Translations under genes and position numbers: made by a program
Assembly (NCBI RefSeq): GCF_026262505.1
Contig: NC_067205.1
Location: 1,054,001-1,118,000, forward strand
Direction: 5' to 3'
DNA from: Trichomonas vaginalis G3
Taxonomy: Eukaryota > Parabasalia > Trichomonadida > Trichomonadidae
Length of the DNA: 64,000 nucleotides
Notes under the pieces: model-generated
The model's database searches: none
What the model saw: only the letters and a program-made list of their open reading frames with translations
Told to the model about the DNA's origin: nothing
In this document: positions 18,202 through 29,744 of the stretch, piece after piece
Layout: the number at the start of each line of letters is the position of its first letter
How positions within the stretch are numbered: position 1 is the stretch's first letter

Positions 18202-18714
18202 AATATAAAACAAATGTGAAATTTTTAACACACAGAAATAATCGATTGAAAAATTCAATTGACATAAGTTTTGGATATTTCTTTATTTATTAGTAATTAT
18301 ATCATAAAATAAATTTATAAAAATAAAATTTTGAAATAAGAGTATTTACATTGAAAACTACACTTTACATTAAATCTTTTAATTTCCAATGAAATATAGT
18401 AAAACATAGATAAATTCAAACGAAAAGTCGCCGTTTTATGCATAAAGTACCACAAAGCAGATGCCTGTTATTGCAATAAAGAATATGAATCAAAAAATGA
18501 TTGATTATTATGCTGTTCTTCAATTTTTCAATATCATATTTCATTAGAAAACAGAAGTTAGAATGTGTTTATTTAATAAAAGCAAATATAACTAATTTCT
18601 TATTCATTGGTTACAAATTCCATTCCTGTAATTTGCAATTTAAATAGTTTAGTTCCATCAAAACAATGACTAGATATGATCAACTAAGCTTTAAAAAATT
18701 GGCTGCATTTGATG
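18202..18714. other. Intergenic AT-rich stretch
   Basis: No gene, RNA or repeat structure recognised between the TA-flanked element and the end of the beta-helix-like gene. Confidence 0.5.
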
Positions 18715-19716
18715 TCATCTAATAACTAATCCCAAAAATATTGCAAATTTTCTATCTACTCTGCATTCACATGAACAAATCTTTGGTGATGCTTGTTTTG
18801 CTTTGATTACAAATGTTAAATAGCTTGTAATAGAATATTTACAAAAGTTCACATCAAAAGAATTTGTAGTTTCGACAATGATTGATCTACCAGAATATTG
18901 TTCTGTTTTGAAATTTTGATAATTATTACCACTTATATATGTTGAATTAACAGTTATATAGCCATTATATATTGTTACAAATAAATAGGGAGACACATTG
19001 TTCACTATAGCACATTCCGATAAAATCAATCCATTATACCCAGAATTAACAATACCATTCGGGATATCATTACCAATAATACTATTTGAGACAATGTTGT
19101 ACATTTTCATTGTACAAAATGGAACTCCTGTTAGGAAAAGAATCCCTGATGGATAAGCTGTATTATTGATACAATTTGAAAATGTTGTCATTTCTTCTGA
19201 ATTAAAATACAGATTTGCAGCAGCATTATTACTGATCATATTCGTGATATTATTATCTGTGCATCTAATATCACCGCCACCCATTTCTAGGGCTCCAAAA
19301 TCTGATTTCCCAACATCCATAGTTGATGAAAGTATGAAAGTTTTATTGTTTGAATTAATAGATGAGTATATATGACTAGAAGCAGCGTTACAAGTCATGT
19401 TAAAGCTTGTAATTTTATGAAGGATATAACTACCAGAGTGTAAATATAAAACACATCCTCCAAAGGTATTCAAGCAAAATGAGTAAAACTTTGACCCAGA
19501 GACTAATAATTTTACTGAATCAGCATTAGTGAAATACATTGCTTTTTCATTTAGATTTTGAAAATGTGAGCTCAACACCAAGTAGTTGTCATAGTTTATT
19601 AACTTTCTTATTTCTTCATTTGTATAACAAATTAAAACATCTGAATCATAAAAATCATTCCAAATGAGGTCTGATGATTGAATAGACATGATACACATGC
19701 AGATAAGCAATTTCAT
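18715..19716 (-). CDS. Secreted/surface beta-helix-like protein (333 aa)
   Basis: The first 17 residues (basic Met-Lys, then a hydrophobic core) look like a signal peptide. The body is full of Asn, Ser and Thr with short repeating strands (N-N-x-I, S-x-x-Y patterns) from about 95 to 290, the composition of right-handed beta-helix (pectin-lyase-like) surface proteins that are abundant in trichomonads. A Cys cluster C-S-C-E-C is near residue 315. Relatives usually continue into a membrane anchor after such a cluster; here the protein stops after a short hydrophobic 'FAIFLGLVI', so it may be truncated. The role is probably at the cell surface, but this is inference from composition. Confidence 0.6.
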   Translation of the reverse strand: MKLLICMCIMSIQSSDLIWNDFYDSDVLICYTNEEIRKLINYDNYLVLSSHFQNLNEKAMYFTNADSVKLLVSGSKFYSFCLNTFGGCVLYLHSGSYILHKITSFNMTCNAASSHIYSSINSNNKTFILSSTMDVGKSDFGALEMGGGDIRCTDNNITNMISNNAAANLYFNSEEMTTFSNCINNTAYPSGILFLTGVPFCTMKMYNIVSNSIIGNDIPNGIVNSGYNGLILSECAIVNNVSPYLFVTIYNGYITVNSTYISGNNYQNFKTEQYSGRSIIVETTNSFDVNFCKYSITSYLTFVIKAKQASPKICSCECRVDRKFAIFLGLVIR

Positions 19717-20252
19717 CTTTATAATTATATAAATTTGAATGGTAATACAAATTTTTGATAAATTTTGACATGATTAGAAAAGAGTATTGCTAATTCTTAA
19801 ATATAACTTTTTTCATCATGAAATAAAAATAGATGACTGTTGACATTTCACTCAAAAAATTGTCAGAAAATTGATAGGATTTCTTGATGGAAACGAAAAT
19901 GAGTCTAATATGAATCATCTTAGAGTTATATGAAATTGAATTGATACAATAATTTCGGTTAACAATTGTAATGAAAATTAACCCCTCTATACATACATTG
20001 TTTTATATTTCATTGTTTTCCTTAATATGAAACATTCAGAAAAAGAGTCATATTTTAATAAGAATTTGATCCATTACTAATATATCAATTGGAAAACATA
20101 CATCAGAATTCAACGATCAATGAATTTCCAAGAGTACATCATGAGATATTATTAACAAGAGTTCGAATTTTTAAAAATAAATATGTTATTTTCCGAATAA
20201 TAAAAAACATTTTATATATAAATAAAAAAAGAATAAATCAATAATATAATTG
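19717..20252. other. Intergenic spacer
   Basis: A 536-bp AT-rich spacer between two minus-strand genes. It must hold the 5' region of the beta-helix-like gene and the 3' end of HYDIN. No other feature is seen. Confidence 0.5.
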
Positions 20253-23200
20253 TTAAATAGCAGAAACCTTTCCTACGATAAGAACGTGTGCTTTCACATT
20301 GTATGAAGGAATGTTGAATTGCCAAAGGCTTTCGACAATTTTGTTTGATTTAGGAGTAAATGTAAAAGTAACATTTGTTTCTTTTCCGCTTGAAATCAAA
20401 AGGTTTGGATTTTCGCAGTTTACACTATTATTACTTCTATCATATTGCTGTGTCCATATTACTTCATATGACGTAGCTGTTGTGTTCACAATATCTATCT
20501 TTCTAATTGTTTTTTCACCGACTTTTTTCGCAGAAATTTCAACAATCCTGACATCTTGTGGCAACTCATCTGTGAATTCTGGCATTCTTCTTCCACTCGT
20601 CAAATAGTCATTTGGATCAATGCCAAGGTGGCAGATAGGACGTCTCGATATTCCTGTCATTGTTAGCTCAGGAAGAGCTGATGTCAAAAATGGAATTTCG
20701 CATCTGAAAATTGAAGAAAATTCATCAACTTCCTTCGGAATGAAAATAGAAGTAAATGTTTGAGATTCTCCAGGTTTAAGTTGTCCTTCAGATGGAGTTA
20801 TTGAGAACGGATTGACATCAGCATCCCCACGAAGACTCTGGAACTTAAACGCGAACCATCTGTACGTGAAAGAAATTCCACAAGTGTTCGTCATTGTGAA
20901 ATAAGAAGGAACTTTCGTGTACATCATTGTTGGAGGGAATTCGATTGTTGTTGCATCCAAATTGTATTTGATCAAATCTGATGCAGCAGAGATTTTCAGG
21001 GTTATATCTCTTTTCTCTTTAGTTGGTGTGAAAGGAGGTTCTGGATGTACTTCAACATATTTGACTAACTCATCTGGATCTCCTCCAAAATCTTCTTCTT
21101 CTGAGTTAACTTGCGCTTTGACACTTTCTTTCCTCGATTTCGCGTGTCCTGGGAATTTCCTCGCTGTGTTCTTTGGTTCAGGAGGTGGATTTACTTGTAG
21201 TTGTTTCAATTGGGCTTTCTCACGTCTTGTTATGAACTTTGTGTCCTTCAAAGAGTCATCCCAATGCTCACAGTTTTCATCTTCTAATTTGATTTTCAGT
21301 GCCGACAAAGTCTGATTTATCGAGTTATATGTAACAGGTTTGTTCGACATGAATGTTACAGTGACTTTTTTAGATTCTCCTGCTCTGATGTGTCCAATTG
21401 ATGGAACGAAAGTGAAATCATTTAATCTTCCCCAAACGAATCTAATTGTTGATTGGCTGACGCTTCTCATCGTGAAAGTAATCTTTTGCTGAGAACCAAT
21501 GATACTTTCCCTGAAAACCAGTTCGGAATCGTCATTTGGCAATCCATCAAACAATATCTCTTCTCTGTTGCCATCGCCAGCAAATTGGATTGTTCTGTTT
21601 TGGGATTCGTTCTGTTCAACTTTCACTGAAATTTCGATTTGAGAATGTCGAACTTTTTCTGGTTTGAAAACAATTGGAACATTCACAAATTCTCCAGAAA
21701 GAATGTTGTATTCAGTATCTCCATTCACAGTGAAATCAGCAGATCTTGTTGCAGATAATGTTACATGTGAAGTGACTTTACCGATATTTCTTATCGTCAA
21801 ATGTTTCACTTTTTGAGAACCAACCAAAATCTGACCAAATCTGACAGGTTCATCTGTCAATGTTTCTCCAGCTGATTCAAGGGAAATCTCAGGAAGAGCT
21901 CCATTTCCTTCGATGTCAATTGTTGAAGTAGTTCCTCCTTTAACACTTGCAACAATCTGGGCTGTGAATAAGCCAGGAGATGAAGGAGTAAACGAGATTT
22001 GAATCTTTTTAGAAGATTTCGCATCGATGTCAAAAGATTTTTCTGACAAAGAAAATGGATTTTGAGTTTTTGGTGGAACTTTGAAATCAACACTAACAGA
22101 ACATGATACAGGGTTAGGATTATTCAACACGAAATCCAATGATGTTGTCTGTCCAACTGTTGTATTACCCATATGAAGTAATTTGTTTGCAGGAAGGAAA
22201 GCAGTGAAATCTTTCATTTGCAAATCAGCTTTTACAGCAATAGGAATTCCTGGGAACATCAAATCATAGTTTATATCATCAATGCATGGTGTGAAAGCAG
22301 TTGCCAACAAGTTAAGAGGAATTCCATTTGCATATTGTGGAGAACAATCAGAAATTTTCACCAAAATTTGGCTTTGAATTTTTGCTGCTTCTAAAGGAGA
22401 TAATTCCGCCAAAATTGTTGCTGTTTCATTTGGATTCACTGTTCCAAATGAAGGAGACAAAGTAAAGTCATTGATTTGCAACACAGTTTGTGTCTTCTTT
22501 CCTTTGGCTGGTCTTGGCGACAATGGCTTTTGTCCGCCTTTCTTTTTATCCCTTGGATTTGTTGATCTTGGGGTTTCTGGTTCTTGAGGTTGTTGAGAAA
22601 CAGGAATCAGCTCGTAATCAAATGGGAATGGACAAATGTTTTGGATTGTTATGCTGTTTGATGTTGTAGTATTAGTAGAAACATTTCCAAAGTCAACATT
22701 TTCATTTGGATTAATTGAAAATGTTGAAAACAAAATTTTTGCTGAAAAAAGAATTGGAACATTTGCAATTTCTTGACCAGAAACACAATCAATCATTTTC
22801 AACATGATTCCTTTTGCTTTGTCGTATTTCTGTGATGAATTAGTTTGGCATGATATGTTAATCATCACTGGTTTATTGTCAGGTTGAACTCCGCCTTCCA
22901 TTGGATTGATTTTGATGATCTTTTGCAAAGAGTTTTTCATGATATTGAATTTATACAACAAAGGATATTTTGACTTCGATTTGATTCCTAATTGGAATTG
23001 TCCAACGTTATTCGCTTTGAGATCGCCGAAATTGATGCAATCCATACCTTTAGGAAATACTATTTCGAAGTTCGCATCGAATGTTTCTGCCGTGAAATTA
23101 ATATGTAAAGCAGAAAACGTTCTTAACTTTGTTTTATCCATTACATCAATTTGTATTTGTTTTTTGATGGAAAATGGTTTTGGAGATTCATATTTTACTT

Positions 23201-26200
23201 CTACAAATGTACTTTGTTTTGGCATGATCATTCCTTCAAGAGCACTGAAGTTAAACATGTTTCCTAATGTGTTTCCGCCCTTTATTCTCCAAAACGCTGG
23301 AATTCTTCCGCTGTTTTTCAGTTCGAATTTGCAAATTCTTGATTGATTCACTAATAATTTCTCGAAATCAATGTTTTGGTCTTGGCATTCTATTATTGGT
23401 ATACAGCCCATACCAACGAAATTGATTTGCAAAGGATCAGGATTATCAACAATATTGATTGTCAAAGTGTTTTTATATGTATCAGCAGTAATAGGAGTGA
23501 AACCAATCCAAACATCTACAGAACTATTTGGTTTGATTGTGACTTTGTCCTTCTCCAAAGCCCATGGACCTTTCGAATTGCTATCGGACAATGACAAACT
23601 TATTTCCGCTGGAAAATCAGTGATGTTGGTCAGGTGAACTGAAGATTTATAAGCGGCTTTTCCTTTTGCTTTGTCTTTGAGAATGATTTGGGATCCGAAA
23701 TGGAATTCGTTCAGTTCTGTGACGAAGGTCATCTCTGTTTTAGGTGTAAGTTTTGGAGTTACGTTGCCCTGGAAGATTTTTATCATTGATCTTTCGATAT
23801 CTGGGTGGATGACTTTGCCTTCCATAGGAATCTTGAATGGCGGTGCAATGGCATTTAATATTCCGAAGTAAATTTCGCCCGTAAATGTTCCTACATCTGA
23901 TGAATTAAATGTAATTTCAAGAGGAATGCTTTTACCAGGTTCTATATGCCATATTTGAGTCATAGGTGGTAAAGCAACTTTGCTTTCATCGAAATGAGGA
24001 AGTTCTTGGACTAATCTTGAACTTGATTTCTGAATACTTTCTTGCAGCTTAGAATGATTGCCAATTCTTGGACTAGATTTGGATAGTTTACTGCTTGATT
24101 TCGTTTCACCCTCAATTTTAACTTGTTTTTGTAAATTCTCAATTTTGGTGGTTGATTTTGCAGAACTATCCAATTTAACTGGAGGTTTAGACTCATTCTC
24201 TAATCTAGACGATGATTTCGTTGGATTCTCGATCTTTGCCGAAGAATCAAGTCCAATTGTTACAGATTTCTGGGATTTTTCAAGGGATTCTTGCGTAGAA
24301 TTGTTAGATTTCATTACATTATCAGCAAATCTGATTTGTTTACCAGGTGGTTTCTCAGTTTGAGGTTCTTGAACTGGTTCAATTTCAGATTGTTGCAATT
24401 TTTCTTGGTTTTCTAAAGATTCCTTTAATTTATCCATGAATTCTTTGTTCTTAATGTCCCATTCCTCTCTGGCTCTTTCAACAGCGATATTTTTATATTC
24501 ATCATAATAATTTTGAATCTGAGAAATGTCTTGTTTGATGGAGAATGTGTTTGGCATCTGATTGATCAATTTCGGAACTGTTAGTCCTTCTTCTATAACA
24601 GCTTTCGGAGGTTCAATCATTCTCATAAACGCCTGAGCCTTCAAATCATTCATTTCAGGAACGAATTTGTAAATTTCGGAATTTTGTTGGTCGATTGAAC
24701 AATTTCCTGAAATAACCAAAACTGTTTGATAACTCATACTCAAATCAGAGACATTGAAGCGCTCCATGAGCTTAGGAACAACAATATCTTTTGGCTTAGC
24801 AACTGATTTCCTGTGTCCGTTCTTCGTCATCGGTTTTTCTTCCTCCTCTTCTGAGAAATTCAATGTTTTGTCAAAATTGACAAAATCTTCACTCATTTGC
24901 AAAGCAGTGTTTATAACAGAACCAAGGGAATAAGTGAAGATCTGTTGGTTCAATGTTACTGGATCTATTGCATTGTTCTTCGCGTTCTTTCCTTTTTTAG
25001 TTGAAGCTGGTTTTGCCACTTTCTTTTGTGAGTTATTTTTATTTTCTTCGATGTTTTCTTGGATTCCCATCAATTTTTGTCTGTAATTTTCTCTTTTCTG
25101 GTCAACTTCTTGTTGTTTTTCTGGTGTCAATGCTTGGTATTCTTCTTCCGTCATATCAAATATTGCTTGCAACTCTTGTTTCATCTTCGCAAGTTCAGCT
25201 TGTTTCTTTGCAATGTCAATTGCTTCCAATCTACTGATTAAATTGTTTTCTGTGACATTCAAACAAATGAAATAAAAGTAATGAACGTGAATTGCTTGTA
25301 AAACAGTTACAATCGCTTGTTCATAAACTGTTTGTTCTTTATGAGGTAATATATATAATGGATCATTAGTAAATTCTTCAACAGCTCCTTTAGTTTTCGT
25401 GATATGACTCAAATATTGTTCATTCTCATTTGAAAGTGGCAAACCGTTCAAACCGTCAATGACAAAACCGTTTGCAAAAGCCGGGTTCATTAAATAATGT
25501 TTGAGAACTTGTACGTAATCAGATTGCTTCGAATTCTGTGGAACATCTTTCCAAACTTCGCTTAAAACAACAATTGGAACATCTCCTAAATATTTTGACA
25601 AAATTTTTGACACTTCACTTTTGCCACTATTTGGCGGACCGTGGACTAAAGCACAGAATGAGAAGCTTGAGATTTCTGTGAATGATACATGCGAGCTACT
25701 CTTTATCATCTCCAAATTCGTTGTTGAATCATTTTGCGAATTTTTGAGATTTTTGAGTAACAATTTCGCATCGAATTGTTTTGAGTAAATATCAATAGGA
25801 AATGTTGATGGATTGATGATATTTACTGTCTTTGTTGTCGGTCCTTGCATCAAAGTAGAAATACCGAAATCGATTTTTTCTGGTTCGAATTTGAGTTTCA
25901 GTTGAATTCCACTTCCTTTCAATGAAATATAAGTCATTTGGGAATTGTACAAAACAGAAATTGGCAACATCATCTGGTAATTCTTGTCTTGTGTAGGAGT
26001 AAACATCACTTCTATATTCTGGAAACTTGCTGGAGGCAGCATTCCACTTGTAGGAAAAACAGAAAAAACAGGATGTTGATTTTTAACTGTTTTTTGTTTC
26101 ACAACATCTGCGTATTCAGCTGGATGTATTGTATATGTTACAGGAACATTGTTCATGTTCTGTACTTGCAATGTAACTATCCTCGTCTCTCCAATAATTG

Positions 26201-29200
26201 TATTTTCATATGTAATATGATTTTCAGAAATTGTGAGACTTGGAGCGGTTATTATGGCGGTTATATACAAAATATAACCGAAATCTTCACAAATAACGAA
26301 CGGAACTTTATAACATACATTTCCATATACATCTGTTTTCCTTTCCTGCGAAGAGAACTTAATTTTAATTGGTAGATTATCTCCTGTATTTAAATCTTTC
26401 CATTTTGTGCATTCGAAGATGAAACCTGTTTGTTTCAAAGATTTATCAATGATTTCGAAACCAACACCATGATAATTAACATATCTAACATTGAAGGTTT
26501 TCTCGAACTCACTTCCTAGCATAACTTCCCCGAAATCTAAATTAAACTCCGATAAACAAAAACCGTTAAAATTCTTAGGAAAAGTGATCAGTGGCGGTTT
26601 TTTGAATTTATCAACGAAAGAAGGTCTTTTGTATAATTCTATCAATCTATCATTGATAAACTTCTTCTCTGTTATAGCGACTTGTTCACTAGTTGCATTT
26701 AGATTGAGAATTCTTATTTGGTCATTATTAGTTCTTTGTAAATCGAATTCCAATCTTGGAAAAGTTGCTTTTATTGTCACACGAATTCTTTCTTCATCGA
26801 AAGGACCAATCCTTATAAAGAACAATTCGTCGTAGTCTTTCAATTGTCCGGGAACTATTGAGATAATGAAATTCTGGGACGTCATGGACTTAAGAGTTCC
26901 TGACATTGGAGAAACAATGAAATCTTGGACACGAATTCCTTTTGGAATTTGTACATTGTAATCAAAATTGAAATCACTCATACTCTTCAAAACAAATTCA
27001 CCTTTGAGAGTTTCGGTGGCCAGACAGTTTTCAAAGGTAAATAGTCTTGGAGTGATCGAGTAATCAAAGGCTGCACTTGATCCTTTAAGATCTAAATTGT
27101 AAATTGGTCCTCCAATCACGTGACAAATTGCTCGACCAGAAAAATTGGCAGGACCATCATCTCCGCCTGGAGCAGCGTAGAATGAGACATAGATCTTGTC
27201 CTCGCTGTTGGGAAGTAATGAGCCGCGTGTTGGGAAAATGTCAAAAACGTTTTTGGCACTTTTTGAAGGTGTTTCAATTTCCCACCAAAAATCTGCTTTT
27301 ATTGTTTGAGTATTTTTGATTATAACTGTTTCTGTCTTCTCTGTGGACTTAGAAAGTGCTCCGAAATTGATTGTTGTTGATGGAAAAGTGACATTTGGAA
27401 ATTCAATTACACCTTTTAAGTCAATAGTGAATTGCTGAGGGTTATCGTCGCATTTCATGATGATCTTGCGGTCAATAATCTCACTCTGGTAGTTTTCTTT
27501 GTAAAATGGGTTGAAAGTTACCTTGAAACTTTTAGATTCATCCGGTTTCATGTCGAAATGCGTTGGAGACATGACAAAAGGCTCTTGGCAAGTAGCTGTT
27601 ATGCCAAAATGTAGTGGAGTCGTATTTGTTATCGTATTTTCAAGGATAATTGGTTTAATTTCTGTTGGAATGTGAATATTTCCTTTTTCATCTGGAACAT
27701 ATGAGTGAACAAAAGTAAGAACAGGCTTTTCTACATCAATTAGAACTTTGTTTACGCGACCAAATATACGTGGAGTGAAGATATCGTGCCTTTGCTTCTT
27801 AATTGTCGTTGAAAGTTGAGGAGTCATCTCGAAATCGCATGATGCCGATGAAATGACTGTAAGAGTGAATGTTTGAGCGGTATATGCATTCAAAATTACG
27901 TGTTCTGGAGTAATATTGTAATTAAATGACTCATTATTGGGAGTTAGCTTTGCTTTTTGCAGGGACCAACGTACTTCTATGTTTCTACGTCCTTTGTTGT
28001 GTATTGTGAACTCTTTTGTTGTCTTTTCTCCGACAAATAAATACTCAAGATTAATTGAATCCATAGGAATGCTAGGAATTAACACATTTCCTGTTCCTTT
28101 TGCCTTTATTTGTATATCTATTGGTGTCAAATGTTCAAAAAGGAACTGTGCTGTCGCTTCAAAATTTAATGTATCGTCTAAAAAGGCTTGAATAGGTATA
28201 TAATCGGTTTCACCTGGAAGGATACATCCTGATGTCTTTAATAACTTGAATTCTGCTGATGGTTTTGCAAAAGAAACCTTGTAATTCGCGTTAATTAAAG
28301 ATGTGTTTTTAATTTCAATATTTTGTTGAATATTTGTAAGAACAGGTATTTCTCCGAAACTTAATGGACTCTGTGAATAACTTAATGTTGGTCCAATGCA
28401 TAAAGCTTTGATATTAAATTTAATTATATTTTTTGGATCTCCAGAAACTCTTATTTCTCTACTAATTGTATGATTACCTAATTGTAAGAATGTTACTATT
28501 ATTGGAAAGCCTTTTGTTGTATTTGGTTGAATAATTCCACTTGGATAAGGAATTTCTAAGTTCCAACCGTATTCGTCTGTTAAATTCAATTCTTCATATT
28601 CGTATTTTGCTAATAATTTTGTTCTATTGACTAAATTCAAATCAATATTGTAAGTATAACCAATAAAAACGTTTCCTATATCTAAATCAGGTGTTTCTAA
28701 TAATAATCTTGGATATAAACATGTTGCTTGTATTGGAATTGATAACAAAGGCGTTGAATATTTTGGATTTGTCATTACAAGCGTTGTATTGTAATCTTGG
28801 ATGTTTACTGGTATAAATTCGACTGTTATGTCTTGGTGTGACTTTGATCTGATCGTAGCTATTTCAGGATAAACGTTAAATTCGCGAATATTCGTATTTG
28901 CTGATTGGAGTATTTGAACATTGTAATCTAATGGTATATCTGATACATTTGTAACTCGTATAGTTTGTTTGTAAGTAAAACCGTAACTTACTGTCTTAAA
29001 ATTAATTAATTTTGTATCGCATTGGAAAGAAGGCCCCATTACTCTGCCATTTATTGCGAGAGATGGTGTATTATAGCCTGCACCGGATATTTTGAATCTA
29101 AATGTCTCATTAAATTGCCCAACTTTCAAAGCATACAATCGAATTTGAATTGGCATCGCCATTCCAACGCTGATACGTCCAGCTTTTGGAGTAAATTCGA

Positions 29201-29744
29201 ATTTAAGGCTTGTTTCTTCTTCAATCAAAGAAAATTCAACATCAGTTTCACCAGTGTTTTTAAGTATGACTTGATAATCATAACTGTTATCAAGTGCTAT
29301 GTGGCCTGTATTGATTGACGATACGTCAAATTGAGCATCAGGTGCCTGACACTGACCTTGAATTTGAATCGGAATTCTATCTCCTGTTTGGATATTTGTA
29401 AGATAAGCAGTGGCTTTCATCGTACCTTCATGTATTGGCTTAAATTTCGCGATGATATTCTGTGTTTGATGCGGCCAAATCTCTCCTTCTAATTGATCTA
29501 TTACGAAGGAGTCTGAGCTGAAGACAAAAACCTTGGACATATTGGATCTAACACGTGGATCCAATATATCTAAGCGTAATTTCGCCTCTTCTTCCGCAGC
29601 AATATTTGGTTGATTTCGCCATTGATACTTAATAATGTCATTTCCGCTGTTAAACAACTTGAAAGATATGCTTGACTCTGAATTCATGCAAGTGGCAGGG
29701 AAAACTAATGGATTTGGATCGACTTTCAACGCTGAAATCGACAT
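20253..29744 (-). CDS. HYDIN: HYDIN-like central-pair protein with ASH repeats and adenylate-kinase-like domain (3163 aa)
   Basis: Built almost entirely of repeated ASH/MSP-like beta-sandwich modules: about 100-residue units with 'F-G-x-V/I' starts and 'P-x-x-x-x-x-I/V-x-V-x-F-x-P' ends, seen from residue 1 to about 1340 and again from about 1960 to the end. In the middle a P-loop G-P-P-N-S-G-K-S (residues 1369-1376) begins the adenylate-kinase-like domain known in HYDIN, followed by a Lys/Glu-rich coiled region (about 1490-1610) and a Ser/Lys-rich linker (about 1830-1950). HYDIN sits on the C2 microtubule of the 9+2 axoneme and is needed for motility. At 3163 aa it is shorter than animal HYDIN (about 5100). 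ATG at 29744; no intron is needed. Other ASH-rich ciliary proteins lack the kinase-like domain. Confidence 0.8.
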   Translation of the reverse strand: MSISALKVDPNPLVFPATCMNSESSISFKLFNSGNDIIKYQWRNQPNIAAEEEAKLRLDILDPRVRSNMSKVFVFSSDSFVIDQLEGEIWPHQTQNIIAKFKPIHEGTMKATAYLTNIQTGDRIPIQIQGQCQAPDAQFDVSSINTGHIALDNSYDYQVILKNTGETDVEFSLIEEETSLKFEFTPKAGRISVGMAMPIQIRLYALKVGQFNETFRFKISGAGYNTPSLAINGRVMGPSFQCDTKLINFKTVSYGFTYKQTIRVTNVSDIPLDYNVQILQSANTNIREFNVYPEIATIRSKSHQDITVEFIPVNIQDYNTTLVMTNPKYSTPLLSIPIQATCLYPRLLLETPDLDIGNVFIGYTYNIDLNLVNRTKLLAKYEYEELNLTDEYGWNLEIPYPSGIIQPNTTKGFPIIVTFLQLGNHTISREIRVSGDPKNIIKFNIKALCIGPTLSYSQSPLSFGEIPVLTNIQQNIEIKNTSLINANYKVSFAKPSAEFKLLKTSGCILPGETDYIPIQAFLDDTLNFEATAQFLFEHLTPIDIQIKAKGTGNVLIPSIPMDSINLEYLFVGEKTTKEFTIHNKGRRNIEVRWSLQKAKLTPNNESFNYNITPEHVILNAYTAQTFTLTVISSASCDFEMTPQLSTTIKKQRHDIFTPRIFGRVNKVLIDVEKPVLTFVHSYVPDEKGNIHIPTEIKPIILENTITNTTPLHFGITATCQEPFVMSPTHFDMKPDESKSFKVTFNPFYKENYQSEIIDRKIIMKCDDNPQQFTIDLKGVIEFPNVTFPSTTINFGALSKSTEKTETVIIKNTQTIKADFWWEIETPSKSAKNVFDIFPTRGSLLPNSEDKIYVSFYAAPGGDDGPANFSGRAICHVIGGPIYNLDLKGSSAAFDYSITPRLFTFENCLATETLKGEFVLKSMSDFNFDYNVQIPKGIRVQDFIVSPMSGTLKSMTSQNFIISIVPGQLKDYDELFFIRIGPFDEERIRVTIKATFPRLEFDLQRTNNDQIRILNLNATSEQVAITEKKFINDRLIELYKRPSFVDKFKKPPLITFPKNFNGFCLSEFNLDFGEVMLGSEFEKTFNVRYVNYHGVGFEIIDKSLKQTGFIFECTKWKDLNTGDNLPIKIKFSSQERKTDVYGNVCYKVPFVICEDFGYILYITAIITAPSLTISENHITYENTIIGETRIVTLQVQNMNNVPVTYTIHPAEYADVVKQKTVKNQHPVFSVFPTSGMLPPASFQNIEVMFTPTQDKNYQMMLPISVLYNSQMTYISLKGSGIQLKLKFEPEKIDFGISTLMQGPTTKTVNIINPSTFPIDIYSKQFDAKLLLKNLKNSQNDSTTNLEMIKSSSHVSFTEISSFSFCALVHGPPNSGKSEVSKILSKYLGDVPIVVLSEVWKDVPQNSKQSDYVQVLKHYLMNPAFANGFVIDGLNGLPLSNENEQYLSHITKTKGAVEEFTNDPLYILPHKEQTVYEQAIVTVLQAIHVHYFYFICLNVTENNLISRLEAIDIAKKQAELAKMKQELQAIFDMTEEEYQALTPEKQQEVDQKRENYRQKLMGIQENIEENKNNSQKKVAKPASTKKGKNAKNNAIDPVTLNQQIFTYSLGSVINTALQMSEDFVNFDKTLNFSEEEEEKPMTKNGHRKSVAKPKDIVVPKLMERFNVSDLSMSYQTVLVISGNCSIDQQNSEIYKFVPEMNDLKAQAFMRMIEPPKAVIEEGLTVPKLINQMPNTFSIKQDISQIQNYYDEYKNIAVERAREEWDIKNKEFMDKLKESLENQEKLQQSEIEPVQEPQTEKPPGKQIRFADNVMKSNNSTQESLEKSQKSVTIGLDSSAKIENPTKSSSRLENESKPPVKLDSSAKSTTKIENLQKQVKIEGETKSSSKLSKSSPRIGNHSKLQESIQKSSSRLVQELPHFDESKVALPPMTQIWHIEPGKSIPLEITFNSSDVGTFTGEIYFGILNAIAPPFKIPMEGKVIHPDIERSMIKIFQGNVTPKLTPKTEMTFVTELNEFHFGSQIILKDKAKGKAAYKSSVHLTNITDFPAEISLSLSDSNSKGPWALEKDKVTIKPNSSVDVWIGFTPITADTYKNTLTINIVDNPDPLQINFVGMGCIPIIECQDQNIDFEKLLVNQSRICKFELKNSGRIPAFWRIKGGNTLGNMFNFSALEGMIMPKQSTFVEVKYESPKPFSIKKQIQIDVMDKTKLRTFSALHINFTAETFDANFEIVFPKGMDCINFGDLKANNVGQFQLGIKSKSKYPLLYKFNIMKNSLQKIIKINPMEGGVQPDNKPVMINISCQTNSSQKYDKAKGIMLKMIDCVSGQEIANVPILFSAKILFSTFSINPNENVDFGNVSTNTTTSNSITIQNICPFPFDYELIPVSQQPQEPETPRSTNPRDKKKGGQKPLSPRPAKGKKTQTVLQINDFTLSPSFGTVNPNETATILAELSPLEAAKIQSQILVKISDCSPQYANGIPLNLLATAFTPCIDDINYDLMFPGIPIAVKADLQMKDFTAFLPANKLLHMGNTTVGQTTSLDFVLNNPNPVSCSVSVDFKVPPKTQNPFSLSEKSFDIDAKSSKKIQISFTPSSPGLFTAQIVASVKGGTTSTIDIEGNGALPEISLESAGETLTDEPVRFGQILVGSQKVKHLTIRNIGKVTSHVTLSATRSADFTVNGDTEYNILSGEFVNVPIVFKPEKVRHSQIEISVKVEQNESQNRTIQFAGDGNREEILFDGLPNDDSELVFRESIIGSQQKITFTMRSVSQSTIRFVWGRLNDFTFVPSIGHIRAGESKKVTVTFMSNKPVTYNSINQTLSALKIKLEDENCEHWDDSLKDTKFITRREKAQLKQLQVNPPPEPKNTARKFPGHAKSRKESVKAQVNSEEEDFGGDPDELVKYVEVHPEPPFTPTKEKRDITLKISAASDLIKYNLDATTIEFPPTMMYTKVPSYFTMTNTCGISFTYRWFAFKFQSLRGDADVNPFSITPSEGQLKPGESQTFTSIFIPKEVDEFSSIFRCEIPFLTSALPELTMTGISRRPICHLGIDPNDYLTSGRRMPEFTDELPQDVRIVEISAKKVGEKTIRKIDIVNTTATSYEVIWTQQYDRSNNSVNCENPNLLISSGKETNVTFTFTPKSNKIVESLWQFNIPSYNVKAHVLIVGKVSAI

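Noticed and set aside
17942-18265. 107-aa minus-strand frame
   Set aside because: It runs across the end of the TA-flanked element and shows no coding character.
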